NCBI RefSeq assembly: GCF_001625015.1
Contig: NZ_LVWJ02000011.1
Coordinates: 250,501 to 314,500 of the forward strand
Length of the DNA: 64,000 bases
Source: Lewinella sp. 4G2
GTDB taxonomy: Bacteria; Bacteroidota; Bacteroidia; Chitinophagales; Saprospiraceae
Reading direction: 5' to 3'
The notes under the pieces are model-generated. The model worked only from the letters and a program-made list of their open reading frames with translations, did no database searches and was not told the DNA's origin. Shown here one piece after another: positions 34,312 to 43,380 of the stretch. Every line of letters begins with the position of its first letter. Position 1 is the stretch's first letter. Both the position numbers and the translations under genes were made by a program.

Positions 34312-35136
34312 ATGAGTAAGACAAAGGTGCTAGTAGTCACCCAGGAAATGGAGCCTTACACGATTGCGAAGGACATTTCCACCACCGTGCGGGCCCTCGC
34401 CCCACACCTCCAGCGTAACAAAATGGAAATCCGCGTGCTGATGCCCCGCTACGGCACGATCAACGAACGCCGCCACCGTCTTCACGAAGTTGTCCGCCTC
34501 TCCGGCATGAACATTATCGTGGACGACAATGACTTCCCCCTGATCATCAAAGTGGCTTCCCTCCAGGACAAAAGCACCCGCATGCAGGTCTACTTCCTGG
34601 ACAACGAAGACTTCTTCAAGCGCAAGTTCGTCCACACCGACAAGGCTGGCAAGTACTTCGACGATAACGCCGACCGCTCCATCTTTTTCTGTAAGGGCGT
34701 GATCGAAACCGTCAAGAAATTCGGTTGGCCGCCAGACATCATCCACTGCCACGGCTGGATGACCTCCCTCATCCCCTTCTACCTGCGCACAGCCTACGCG
34801 ACCGAGCCCCTGTTCCAGGACAGCAAGATTGTGTACAGCCTCTACCAGGAAGGCGCCGAGGATAACCTCGATGAGGACTTCGCCATGAAGGCCTCCATCA
34901 ACGCCCTCTCCGAAGAAGATCTGGCCCCATTCATGAACGGCGACAAGCCCGACGTGCACGCCGGCGCCCTCAAGTACGCCGATGCCGTCATCAAAGGCAC
35001 CTCAGAATTGAACGAGCACAATGCCAGCCTGCTGGAAGGCCTCGAGATTCCCGTTCTCGACGTACAGGGTGAAGAAGCCCCCGCGGCGAGCGTGGAATTC
35101 TACCATAGCCTCCTCGAAGAAGAAGTAGCAGAGTAA
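34312..35136 (+). CDS. Starch/glycogen-synthase catalytic-domain-like protein, N-terminal half only
   Basis: The product is 274 residues, with the start at 34312 (MSKTKVLVVTQEMEPY). It matches only the N-terminal GT5 Rossmann domain: an MPRYG-type segment, CKGVIETVKKFGWPPDIIHCHGWMTSL (about 122-148), then a short tail. The KTGGL loop that binds ADP-glucose in true glycogen synthases is replaced (TIAKDISTTV), and the C-terminal GT-B half is absent. This is a full-length member of a short Bacteroidota family rather than a fresh truncation (inference from conserved neighbours panC and DUF4270). Catalysis is doubtful. Confidence 0.8.
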   Translation: MSKTKVLVVTQEMEPYTIAKDISTTVRALAPHLQRNKMEIRVLMPRYGTINERRHRLHEVVRLSGMNIIVDDNDFPLIIKVASLQDKSTRMQVYFLDNEDFFKRKFVHTDKAGKYFDDNADRSIFFCKGVIETVKKFGWPPDIIHCHGWMTSLIPFYLRTAYATEPLFQDSKIVYSLYQEGAEDNLDEDFAMKASINALSEEDLAPFMNGDKPDVHAGALKYADAVIKGTSELNEHNASLLEGLEIPVLDVQGEEAPAASVEFYHSLLEEEVAE

Positions 35137-35159
35137 ACCACCGCCCAGCCGACAATCTT

Positions 35160-35200
35160 CCGAAGCACCGCAGTACTTTCTGCGGTGCTTCGGTGGTTTA
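35160..35200 (+). terminator. Intrinsic terminator after the starch-synthase-like gene
   Basis: CCGAAGCACCGCAG and CTGCGGTGCTTCGG form a perfect 14-bp stem with a 6-nt loop. The outer bases TAAACCACCG and CGGTGGTTTA can extend it. Confidence 0.8.
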
Positions 35201-35225
35201 AAGATCCCGGTAGGGATCATCACGA

Positions 35226-35271
35226 TAGCCGGGGATCAGGCTTGACCGCAGGTCAAACAGATCCCCGGCTA
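35226..35271. repeat. 46-bp nested palindrome
   Basis: TAGCCGGGGATC / GATCCCCGGCTA arms (12 bp perfect) enclose a second stem TTGACC / GGTCAA. A smaller GATCCC/GGGATC hairpin lies just upstream (35203-35218). Neither has a U-run. Confidence 0.8.
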
Positions 35272-35372
35272 AAGTCCCAACCAACCCTAACCAAGAAAGC
35301 CCCATCTTTGCGGCAAATTTGGGTTCAGCCCTCACTACCCCATTACGTAAGTACTCCCGATAGCACCACCGA

Positions 35373-36761
35373 ATGAAACAATTTCCTTTTATCCTTTGCC
35401 TGTTGCTCCTTGCCCTGGCTTCCTGTACCGACCCAATTACGGTCGGCGCGGATATTCTGCGTGGCGATCAGGCCGACGTAGGCCAGATCAACGACTTACC
35501 AATGACCGTCCGTACCGTGCGTGAGGATAGCCTGGCGGTATTCGCCGTGGAGGAAAACGCCTTTCGGGAAACCTTCTCCTTCGGCCGTTCTGAGGACGAT
35601 ATTTTCGGCACCTGGACGCAAAGCGTGGCCATCGCCCCCGGTCTGCAGCAGACGACGGGCTCCCTCTTCCAGGAAGTGATCGTACCCGAGTTCGTGGAGA
35701 ATCCGGATGCCAATATCGACTCCATCGTGCTCATCCTACCCATCGATACATTCGCTGGCTTTTACGGGCCGGGCCGGACGTTCAACGTGACGCTCAGCCG
35801 TTTGATCGATCCCATTCCTACGGACCAGGATATCTTTTCCTCTTATGACCGCCCCTTAACGGGTAGCAGTTTGACGGACGACGCGTCCTTTGTCGCAAAA
35901 GCCGAGGCGACAATTCTCTACGATACGATCTATTCCGACGGTGATACCGTCAGTTTGCCCCACGTACGGCTCCGGCTGAACCAGTCTTTTGTGGATGTGA
36001 TGAATACCTTGGATTCTACGAATTACGTATCGGATACCGTCTTCCGCGAAACCTTCGCGGGAGTCTACCTGGAGCCCAACGACGACGTGGATGGCTTCTT
36101 CACCATCCGCCCCCGCGGTACTACCGGTACACTGGAGCGCTCGGGCTTCTACTTTTTCTACCCCGACCCTTCCGACAATGATCCGGCCTCCTTCTACCGC
36201 GTTCCTTTCAACGGTTGGTTCCCCCGCTACAGTTTTGATTTTGCGGGAACCCTCGCCGGGGAACTGCTGAACGGTGATGATTCCACGCAAACTCTGGTGG
36301 GAGGCACCGGCGCCTACATGACCGAGATTACTTTTACGGATCTAGACGCATTGCAGGACAAGCTCATCAACCGCGCCGAGATCACCTTCTACCGCGAATT
36401 GATCGAAGATTACGACTACGGCACCTACCCCGCCCCAAGTTTTCTTGGCCTTTACTACCGCAACAACAGTGGTGATCTGGTCAACATTCTCGACCAGGAA
36501 TTGCTCCAAAACAATACGGATGCCGTGCGATCCTTCCTTGGCGGTTTCGCCGAAACGGACGCTGACGACGACACGCAAAGCTTCTACCAGAACCGCTTAT
36601 CCGTCCACATGCAGGGCATCATCGACGGTGATTTCGCCGAGCCGAAAATCTACCTGCGCGTCGTCCCCATCGCTTCCGATCCATCGCGGGCGGTCCTTTC
36701 CGGGCCGGCTGCGACTTCTAATGGCGCGTCCAACGTCATTACGTTTACCAACATCCAGTAG
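35373..36761 (+). CDS. DUF4270 lipoprotein
   Basis: The product is 462 residues with an SpII signal (LLLLALASC, Cys near 18), then CTDPITVGADIL, the typical DUF4270 opening. The rest is predicted beta-rich with the family's repeated FxxxVxRL and F-G-pattern segments, and a C-terminal NRAEITFYRE-type motif (about 330). The family is restricted to Bacteroidota and uncharacterised. Its place between the starch-synthase-like gene and glmS is, as I recall, a widely kept arrangement. A strong palindrome lies upstream and an inverted copy of the 18-bp repeat lies 4 bp after the stop. Confidence 0.88.
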   Translation: MKQFPFILCLLLLALASCTDPITVGADILRGDQADVGQINDLPMTVRTVREDSLAVFAVEENAFRETFSFGRSEDDIFGTWTQSVAIAPGLQQTTGSLFQEVIVPEFVENPDANIDSIVLILPIDTFAGFYGPGRTFNVTLSRLIDPIPTDQDIFSSYDRPLTGSSLTDDASFVAKAEATILYDTIYSDGDTVSLPHVRLRLNQSFVDVMNTLDSTNYVSDTVFRETFAGVYLEPNDDVDGFFTIRPRGTTGTLERSGFYFFYPDPSDNDPASFYRVPFNGWFPRYSFDFAGTLAGELLNGDDSTQTLVGGTGAYMTEITFTDLDALQDKLINRAEITFYRELIEDYDYGTYPAPSFLGLYYRNNSGDLVNILDQELLQNNTDAVRSFLGGFAETDADDDTQSFYQNRLSVHMQGIIDGDFAEPKIYLRVVPIASDPSRAVLSGPAATSNGASNVITFTNIQ

Positions 36762-36765
36762 CACT

Positions 36766-36783
36766 GGGCGCTGCCGCAGGTGC
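36766..36783 (-). repeat. Dispersed 18-bp repeat, copy 4 (inverted)
   Basis: The plus strand reads GGGCGCTGCCGCAGGTGC, so the repeat runs on the minus strand with T at the variable base as in copy 2. It starts four bases after the stop codon of the DUF4270 gene. Confidence 0.78.
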
Positions 36784-36962
36784 AATGTAATTGGACGGGG
36801 GAACGGGCCTATGCCGGAGAGGGATATTCAGCACAATGGTGGGAAAGGAAAGGTGGACAAACTATCCCTTCCGAAATTCCGTTGCTAAAGAGAATTAGCT
36901 GGCCCGCGGGCCGCAAGACTTAAAAAAGGGGCCAACCCCTTCACTCACTAGACTTCAAATAT

Positions 36963-38801
36963 ATGTGTGGTATTGTCGGTTACATCGGCCCCCGACAGGC
37001 GGATGAACTCATTATCAAAGGGCTCGAACGCCTTGAATACCGGGGCTACGACAGCGCCGGTATTGCCATTATGAACGATGGCCTCCAGGTTTTCAAAAAG
37101 CAGGGAAAAGTAAAGGGCCTCCGCAAGCTCATCAGTGATAAGGATACGTCCGGCCACCTCGGGATCGGCCATACCCGCTGGGCCACCCACGGGCCACCGA
37201 ACGACGAGAACGCCCACCCCCACACCGGGGAGAGCAGCCGCCTGGCACTCGTCCACAATGGGATCATTGAGAACTACGCCGTCCTGAAATCTGCCCTCAT
37301 CGCTGAAGGCCATACCTTTACGAGTGACACCGATACGGAAGTGCTGGTCCACCTCATTGAGGAGATCCAGAAGGAAGGTAATCTACGCCTTTCCCAAGCC
37401 GTACGCCTCGCCCTTAACCGGGTGGAAGGTGCGTACGCCATCGCCGTGATTGACCGGGACGATCCGAACGTACTCGTCGGTGCCCGCAAGGCCAGCCCAC
37501 TCGTCGTGGGTGTCGGCGAAGGAGAATTCTTCATCGGTTCGGATGCCTCCCCCTTCCTCGACTCCACCAAGCGCGTGGTCTACCTCGAGGACAACCAAGT
37601 AGCGACCATCACCCTGGAGCACGGCTTGCAAATCAAGAACACGGACAACGAAGAGATGCCGCCCTTCATCCAGGAGCTTGACCTACAGATCGAAGCTCTT
37701 GAGAAAGAAGGTTACGATCACTTCATGCTTAAGGAAATTTACGAGCAACCTAAGACCATTAAGGATGCCATGCGGGGACGCATCAGCTCCAAGAACGGCA
37801 AAGTGTGGCTGCGCGGGGTGGATGAGTACGCCAACCGTTTCGTTCGGGCGAACCGCATCATCATCGTCGCCTGTGGTACCAGCTACCACTCCGGCTTGAT
37901 CGGGGAATACTTAATTGAAGAACTGGCCCGCATCCCCGTGGAGGTGGAATACGCCAGTGAGTTCCGTTACCGCAACCCCATCCTCAGCGAGCGCGACATC
38001 GTGATCGCCATCAGCCAGTCCGGTGAAACGGCCGATACGATGGCTGCCCTGGAGATGGCTAAGAAAAAGGGTGCCATGATCTACGGCATCGTCAACAGCG
38101 TTGGTTCCAGCATCGCACGTCTGACGGACGCCGGGAGCTATATTCACTGTGGCCCGGAAATCGGCGTCGCCAGTACGAAGGCCTTTACCGGCCAGGTGAC
38201 GGTGCTGACGTTGATGGCCCTCAGTTTGGCCCGCCGCCTCTCCACGATCAGTAATACCCAGTTCCAGACCTTGATCCGGGAGTTGGAGTTGATCCCCGGC
38301 AAGGTGGAATCCGTCCTTCAGCAGAATGACCATATCAAGGCGATTGCCAGTGAGATCAAGGACCACCATAATGCGTTGTACCTTGGCCGCGGTTACAACT
38401 TCCCCGTTGCTCTCGAGGGTGCGCTGAAACTGAAAGAGATCAGCTACGTTCACGCAGAAGGCTACCCCGCCGCGGAGATGAAGCACGGACCGATTGCCCT
38501 CATCGACGAGAACATGCCCGTGATCGTGACGGCTACTAACCGTTCCGCCTACGAAAAGATCGTCAGCAACGTGCAGGAGGTACTCGCCAGGAAGGGCCGC
38601 GTCATTGCCGTGGTTAACGAAGGAGAGACGGCAATTGCCGAGATTGCGGACCACGTGATCCACATTCCGGCTACGGAGGAACCTTTCTCTCCGCTGCTGT
38701 CCGTCATCCCCCTGCAGTTGCTGAGCTACCACATTGCCGTTGAACTCGGCAAGAACGTGGACCAACCCCGCAACCTGGCCAAATCCGTAACGGTAGAGTA
38801 G
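36963..38801 (+). CDS. glmS: Glutamine-fructose-6-phosphate aminotransferase
   Basis: The product is 612 residues. The Ntn glutaminase domain starts at MCGIVGYIG, with Cys2 as nucleophile, and extends to about residue 230 (GHTRWATHG, HNGIIENY). Two SIS isomerase domains follow (about 285-425 and 455-600), with CGTSYHSG, SQSGETADT and the C-terminal AKSVTVE containing the usual Lys. It makes glucosamine-6-phosphate for peptidoglycan and LPS. Small palindromes lie just upstream (GGCCCGCGGGCC at 36901-36912; AAGGGG/CCCCTT at 36926-36941). I see no glmS ribozyme. DUF4290 follows after 60 bp. Confidence 0.96.
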   Translation: MCGIVGYIGPRQADELIIKGLERLEYRGYDSAGIAIMNDGLQVFKKQGKVKGLRKLISDKDTSGHLGIGHTRWATHGPPNDENAHPHTGESSRLALVHNGIIENYAVLKSALIAEGHTFTSDTDTEVLVHLIEEIQKEGNLRLSQAVRLALNRVEGAYAIAVIDRDDPNVLVGARKASPLVVGVGEGEFFIGSDASPFLDSTKRVVYLEDNQVATITLEHGLQIKNTDNEEMPPFIQELDLQIEALEKEGYDHFMLKEIYEQPKTIKDAMRGRISSKNGKVWLRGVDEYANRFVRANRIIIVACGTSYHSGLIGEYLIEELARIPVEVEYASEFRYRNPILSERDIVIAISQSGETADTMAALEMAKKKGAMIYGIVNSVGSSIARLTDAGSYIHCGPEIGVASTKAFTGQVTVLTLMALSLARRLSTISNTQFQTLIRELELIPGKVESVLQQNDHIKAIASEIKDHHNALYLGRGYNFPVALEGALKLKEISYVHAEGYPAAEMKHGPIALIDENMPVIVTATNRSAYEKIVSNVQEVLARKGRVIAVVNEGETAIAEIADHVIHIPATEEPFSPLLSVIPLQLLSYHIAVELGKNVDQPRNLAKSVTVE

Positions 38802-38861
38802 CCAGCCCGCCGGGTCTTCCGTTTGGGAGGCCCACCAACTTAACTGATAAAAGAAGAAATT

Positions 38862-39563
38862 ATGGAATGGGATATCGCCTATAACACCACCCAAGCCCAG
38901 CTGATCAACAGCGAATACGGCCGTGGCGTGCAGGATCTCCTCCGCAAGGCCAACGCCGTTGAAGACGACGCCGAGCGCCAACAGTACGTGGAACGCGTCA
39001 TCCAGCTCATGCTACAGATGCAACCGGACATCAAAACTCAGGAAAACTACATCGAACGCCTGTGGCGTCACGCTTTCGTGATTGCCGGCGAACCACTCAA
39101 CGTTGAGATCCCCGAGGGCATCACCATCGAAGAAGAAGCGGAGAAAGAGCGGCCAACGCCCCTTCCCTACCCGGACCAGGCCAAGACCCGGATGCGTCAT
39201 TACGGCCAGAACGTCCAGCAGCTCATCAAGGCTGCCGTCGCATTGGAGGAAGGCCCCCAACGCGATGCGGCCACCTACACCGCTGCCTATTACATGAAAG
39301 TGGCATTAGACACGTGGGACCAGGGTAAGTTCGTCAACGAAGAAGTCATTCGTAAGGATCTGTACGAAATGTCGGAGAAGCAACTCGTGCTGGCCCCCGA
39401 CGTCAAAATTGGTACGCCCGGTCCTAATCAGCCCGACCAAAACATCAACCTGCGTAAGCGCAAAAAGAAGAACAAGCGTAACAACCAGCAGAAGAAGCAA
39501 AAGCCCTCGGCTTACGGCAACGGCGGCTCCAAAAACAAGCGAAGAAATAAGCGCCGCCGGTAG
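38862..39563 (+). CDS. DUF4290 protein
   Basis: The product is 233 residues. The first 180 or so are helical (EWDIAYNTTQAQLINSEYGRG, then MLQMQPDI and LWRHAFVIAG), matching DUF4290, a family seen only in Bacteroidota. The C-terminus is a very basic Lys/Arg/Asn tail of about 45 residues (RKRKKKNKRNN and so on), suggesting nucleic-acid or ribosome contact (inference). There is no signal peptide. It lies 60 bp after glmS and may share its transcript. Confidence 0.88.
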   Translation: MEWDIAYNTTQAQLINSEYGRGVQDLLRKANAVEDDAERQQYVERVIQLMLQMQPDIKTQENYIERLWRHAFVIAGEPLNVEIPEGITIEEEAEKERPTPLPYPDQAKTRMRHYGQNVQQLIKAAVALEEGPQRDAATYTAAYYMKVALDTWDQGKFVNEEVIRKDLYEMSEKQLVLAPDVKIGTPGPNQPDQNINLRKRKKKNKRNNQQKKQKPSAYGNGGSKNKRRNKRRR

Positions 39564-39645
39564 GTAACGGCCACCCTATTTTAGCAAGCATTAGTAAGGA
39601 TGGATCTCCGCCCCGGCGTCCCGAGATCCGGGTAATGGAGGTCAC

Positions 39646-41325
39646 GTGAAATTTACGGCGGAGCAGGAGACGATTTTTGATTTCGTGCGCGCGGGCAGCG
39701 GCCACGGCATCATCGACGCTGTAGCCGGAGCGGGTAAGACTACGACCATCATGGAATGCGTCCGCTTTACGGAAGCACCGAACCGGGTGCTTTTCTGTGC
39801 CTTCAACAACGCGATCGCTCAGGAAATTCGCCGCAAATTCAAGAAGCGGGGGCTGGGTATGGTGTCCGTCCAAACGAACCACTCCCTCGGCTTACGCTTA
39901 CTCCGGCAGAACCCAACTTTTGATCGCAAGTCCAAGATTTCCGACCTTAAGTATCTCAGCATCTATAAAAGTGACGCGATGCAGCGTACGCTCGGGCCAC
40001 TTAAGACCGAGCTGGTAGAACTTAACGGACTGAAGGGAACGAGCGGGGGAGCCCGGGCTTTCGCCGCCAAGAACCTGGAGTTCAAGATTCAACGCAAGCT
40101 GCTGGACATGAACCAGAAGCACCGGTCCTGCCTCAACGGGCCGAAGGAAACCCGGTTCCGGGAGATGGTCATGCACTACGGCATCTTCAACGACGCGGAG
40201 GAATGCGGTGAGCATTTTGAGGAGGAATTGAAGATCTACTTCCAGATGCACCGCATGCTGCTGGAAGAAGGGAACCGCGTGGCAGCTGAGGAAGGCTTGA
40301 TCGACTTCACGGACATGATCTACCTGCCCTTCATCTGGAAGTTGGAGTCGCCCGTCCGCTACCAGTGGATCTTCATTGATGAATGCCAGGACCTCAGCAA
40401 AGCGCAGTTTGCCATCGCGGCCAAGTACGGCAAGAAGGGCAGCCGCATCCTGGCCGTTGGAGACCCACGCCAAAGTATCTACGGGTTTACGGGCGCTGAC
40501 GCGGAGAGCTTTGACCGGATCAAGCGGATGACCAAAGCGACCCAACTACCCCTTACGCTCTCCTTCCGCTGCCCTAAGGCCGTGATTGAATTAGCCCAGA
40601 CCATCCGGCCAGACATACGGGGTTCCAAACGGCGAAAGGGAAAGGTGAGTGAGATCCTACGCTCCAACATTCTGCGCCACCTGAAGCAGGAGGATATGGT
40701 GATCAGCCGTTTGCGGGCACCGCTATTACTGTTGGCCTTCGACCTCATCGACAAAAACGCCCGCGTACAACTGGCGCCAGATGAAGTCAACGAAGTGATG
40801 AGCGAACTCAAGAGCCTGTTCAAACCCGCTGAACGACAGGCGACCATCAAAAGGCAGTACAAGTCCTTCAAGGCCTTCGCCGAGCAGGTAGAAAGCCGCA
40901 ACCTCTGGGTAATCCGCCAGGACGGTGGCCAAATGCCCAACCCGGACGCCCGGGAAAAGTACCTGGAAGCCGAAGCCGAATACCTCAAACGGCGGCTTGA
41001 GTTTTTGGGTAGAAAGTACCGGCAGTGGTCCGCCGAATGCCGTAGCATCGATGCGGTACTGGACCGGATCAAGGAATACCTCTCTTCAAAAAAAGACGCC
41101 ATTCGGCTATCGACCATCCACCGGGCGAAAGGCCTGGAAGAGAAGCGGGTCTTTATTTTGGACTACGACAAGATGCCCCTGCACCGCCACGGGCAGAAAG
41201 ATTGGGAGATGGTGCAGGAAGAGAATCTGCAGTACGTGGCCATTACGCGCGCGGAAGAATCGCTTTACCTGGTGCTGTCCACCGAAGCGGAGGAGGAACT
41301 CATTAAGGAGGGACAGGCCAAATAA
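39646..41325 (+). CDS. UvrD/Rep-family helicase (SF1)
   Basis: The product is 559 residues from a GTG start preceded by GGAGG at a good distance, one of the few clear Shine-Dalgarno sites here. Motif I is AGAGKTTT (27-34), motif II is IDECQD (about 246-251), motif III is GDPRQSIYGF, motif IV is LSFRCP, and motif VI is VAITRAEESLYLVLS. A charged insertion (about 375-465) lies between the two RecA lobes. It is shorter than UvrD or PcrA (about 650-700 residues) and lacks their extra subdomains, resembling small solitary bacterial SF1A helicases of unknown pathway. The next gene is rseP. Confidence 0.88.
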   Translation: MKFTAEQETIFDFVRAGSGHGIIDAVAGAGKTTTIMECVRFTEAPNRVLFCAFNNAIAQEIRRKFKKRGLGMVSVQTNHSLGLRLLRQNPTFDRKSKISDLKYLSIYKSDAMQRTLGPLKTELVELNGLKGTSGGARAFAAKNLEFKIQRKLLDMNQKHRSCLNGPKETRFREMVMHYGIFNDAEECGEHFEEELKIYFQMHRMLLEEGNRVAAEEGLIDFTDMIYLPFIWKLESPVRYQWIFIDECQDLSKAQFAIAAKYGKKGSRILAVGDPRQSIYGFTGADAESFDRIKRMTKATQLPLTLSFRCPKAVIELAQTIRPDIRGSKRRKGKVSEILRSNILRHLKQEDMVISRLRAPLLLLAFDLIDKNARVQLAPDEVNEVMSELKSLFKPAERQATIKRQYKSFKAFAEQVESRNLWVIRQDGGQMPNPDAREKYLEAEAEYLKRRLEFLGRKYRQWSAECRSIDAVLDRIKEYLSSKKDAIRLSTIHRAKGLEEKRVFILDYDKMPLHRHGQKDWEMVQEENLQYVAITRAEESLYLVLSTEAEEELIKEGQAK

Positions 41326-41434
41326 CGGACCACCAACAAATCGCACAATAGGGACTCCCCCCGAACAACCTTACTTTTGCGCGTTCGTTACTTTACAGCA
41401 GGTTCCATTCTAGGGCCTCGCCCTAAAATCGTCT

Positions 41435-42790
41435 ATGGATCTTTTAGTCACAATCGGCCAGCTCGTTCTCAGTTTGTCCATCCTCATCGTGCTGCACGAA
41501 TTTGGCCATTTCCTGCCCGCCCGGCTTTTCGGGACGCGGGTAGAGAAGTTCTACCTTTTCTTCGACCCCTACTTCAGTCTCTTCAAGAAGCAGATTGGTG
41601 AGACGGAGTACGGCATCGGCTGGTTACCCCTCGGTGGATACGTCAAGATCAGCGGCATGATCGACGAGAGCTTCGATAAGGAGCAGATGGCGCAAGAACC
41701 CCAACCCTGGGAGTTTCGCAGCAAACCGGCGTGGCAACGGCTCATCATCATGCTGGGTGGGGTGACGGTCAACTTCATCCTCGGCTTCCTCCTCTTTGCG
41801 ATGACGCTCTTCGTCTGGGGGGAGCAGTACCTACCCAATGAAAACGTGACGGCGGGCATCTACGCCGATTCCCTCGGCCGCGATATGGGGCTGCAAACGG
41901 GAGATAAGATCCTCTACGTCGGCGACCGTGAACTAGAACGGTTCAGTGACCGGGAACTGCTGCGGGATATCGCCATCAACAACGTGCGTGAGGTGACCGT
42001 CGAACGCAACGGTGCCCAACAGAAGATAGAGATTGGTAACGAGTGGGCGGATATCCTTACCCGCCGGGAGAACAAGAAACGGCGCATTTTTACCGCCAGG
42101 CTTCCCTTCGTCGTCAGCACCGTCGTGGAAGAGAGCCCCGCCGAGGAGGCCGGTTTGAAAGTATTTGATCAGATCGTCAGCGTAGATGGTACCCCGACGC
42201 CCTACTACGACCAGTTTGTTGAGGCCGTCGACGGTAAGAATGCCACCGAGATTACGCTGGGGGTTAAGAGCAAGGATTCCGAAGCTGTACGGCCAGTAAA
42301 GCTCACTACTTCGGATAAAGGGAAGATCGGTGTACTGGCTGCTCCGGCTGATTACTTCTACGATATGGAGACCATTGAGTACGGGTTTGCGGAGGCCTTC
42401 CCCGCCGGCATCAAAAAAGGTACCGGTTTCATCAGCGATCAGCTTAGTGCCTTTGGAGAGATTGGCAAGGGTAATATCTCCTTCAAGGAAAGCATTGGCG
42501 GCTTCGGTAGCATTGCTGGCATGTACGGTACCACCTGGATCTGGGAGCGTTTCTGGATCATGACGGCATCCCTTTCCCTGATTCTGGCGATCATGAACCT
42601 CTTGCCCATCCCCGCACTGGACGGAGGCCACGTCATGTTCTTACTCTACGAAGTCATCACGGGCAACAAACCTAGCGATGCATTCATGGAGAAGGCCACC
42701 ATGGTTGGCTTCGTACTCGTACTTGGCTTACTCCTCACCGCTAATGGCCTGGATGCCTGGTACTGGTTGAAGGGGCTCTTCGGCGGCTAG
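41435..42790 (+). CDS. rseP: Site-2 zinc metalloprotease RseP
   Basis: The product is 451 residues. The zinc motif HEFGH is at 21-25 in the first TM helix, a PDZ domain lies at about 205-290 (EAGLKVFDQIVSVDGTP), and the third metal ligand motif is NLLPIPALDGGHV near 392-404. It cleaves anti-sigma factors or signal peptides within the inner membrane. Bacteroidota members commonly sit apart from an rseA gene, as here. Confidence 0.95.
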   Translation: MDLLVTIGQLVLSLSILIVLHEFGHFLPARLFGTRVEKFYLFFDPYFSLFKKQIGETEYGIGWLPLGGYVKISGMIDESFDKEQMAQEPQPWEFRSKPAWQRLIIMLGGVTVNFILGFLLFAMTLFVWGEQYLPNENVTAGIYADSLGRDMGLQTGDKILYVGDRELERFSDRELLRDIAINNVREVTVERNGAQQKIEIGNEWADILTRRENKKRRIFTARLPFVVSTVVEESPAEEAGLKVFDQIVSVDGTPTPYYDQFVEAVDGKNATEITLGVKSKDSEAVRPVKLTTSDKGKIGVLAAPADYFYDMETIEYGFAEAFPAGIKKGTGFISDQLSAFGEIGKGNISFKESIGGFGSIAGMYGTTWIWERFWIMTASLSLILAIMNLLPIPALDGGHVMFLLYEVITGNKPSDAFMEKATMVGFVLVLGLLLTANGLDAWYWLKGLFGG

Positions 42791-42867
42791 GGCGACGGAA
42801 TGGCGTAAGGATTTTCTTCCGCTATTGACATCAAACGATTTACTACCCAAGCTTTAAGCATTTACCC

Positions 42868-43377
42868 GTGCAGAACTATTTCGACTTCTTCGGCCTTCCC
42901 GTTTCTCCCAGCGTCGACCGCGCGCAACTTAAGCGGACCTTTCTGGCTAACAGTAAACGCTTTCACCCAGACTTCCACACGCTGAGTGATGAAGCAACCC
43001 AGGAAGACGCTCTGGAACAGAGTACAACGAATAACCGGGGCTACAAGGTCCTCAACAACGAAGACCAACGCCTGAAGCACTTTCTGGACGTCCACGGCGC
43101 CCTGGGTGAGGAAGGCACGAATACCGTTCCTCAAGACTTCCTGATGGAGATCATGGAAGTCAACGAAGCCCTGATGGAATTGGAGTTTGACGATGACCCG
43201 ATGGCCCGCCTGAAAGTGGAAGGCCTCATTGCCCAACTGGAGAAAGATTTGCAAGGCGAAGTGGCGCCGGTGTTAGCTGCCTACGACCCCGAACAGCCCG
43301 ACGAAAGCTCCATCAATGCACTCCGGGATTATTATTTAAAACAGCGCTACCTGATGCGTCTACGCCAAAAGATTTAA
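42868..43377 (+). CDS. hscB: Fe-S cluster co-chaperone HscB
   Basis: The product is 169 residues from a GTG start. A J-domain with HPD at 33-35 (RFHPDFH) is followed by the C-terminal three-helix HscB domain (about 85-165) that binds IscU. It stimulates the HscA/DnaK ATPase during cluster transfer. No isc genes are adjacent. It ends 3 bp before yaaA, so the two are co-transcribed. Confidence 0.92.
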   Translation: MQNYFDFFGLPVSPSVDRAQLKRTFLANSKRFHPDFHTLSDEATQEDALEQSTTNNRGYKVLNNEDQRLKHFLDVHGALGEEGTNTVPQDFLMEIMEVNEALMELEFDDDPMARLKVEGLIAQLEKDLQGEVAPVLAAYDPEQPDESSINALRDYYLKQRYLMRLRQKI

Positions 43378-43380
43378 CCC

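Noticed and set aside
36890-36962. glmS ribozyme upstream of glmS
   Set aside because: Only two small palindromes are seen and the pseudoknotted core is not recognisable.
37911-38981. 356-residue minus-strand frame
   Set aside because: It is antisense to glmS, whose catalytic motifs are intact.
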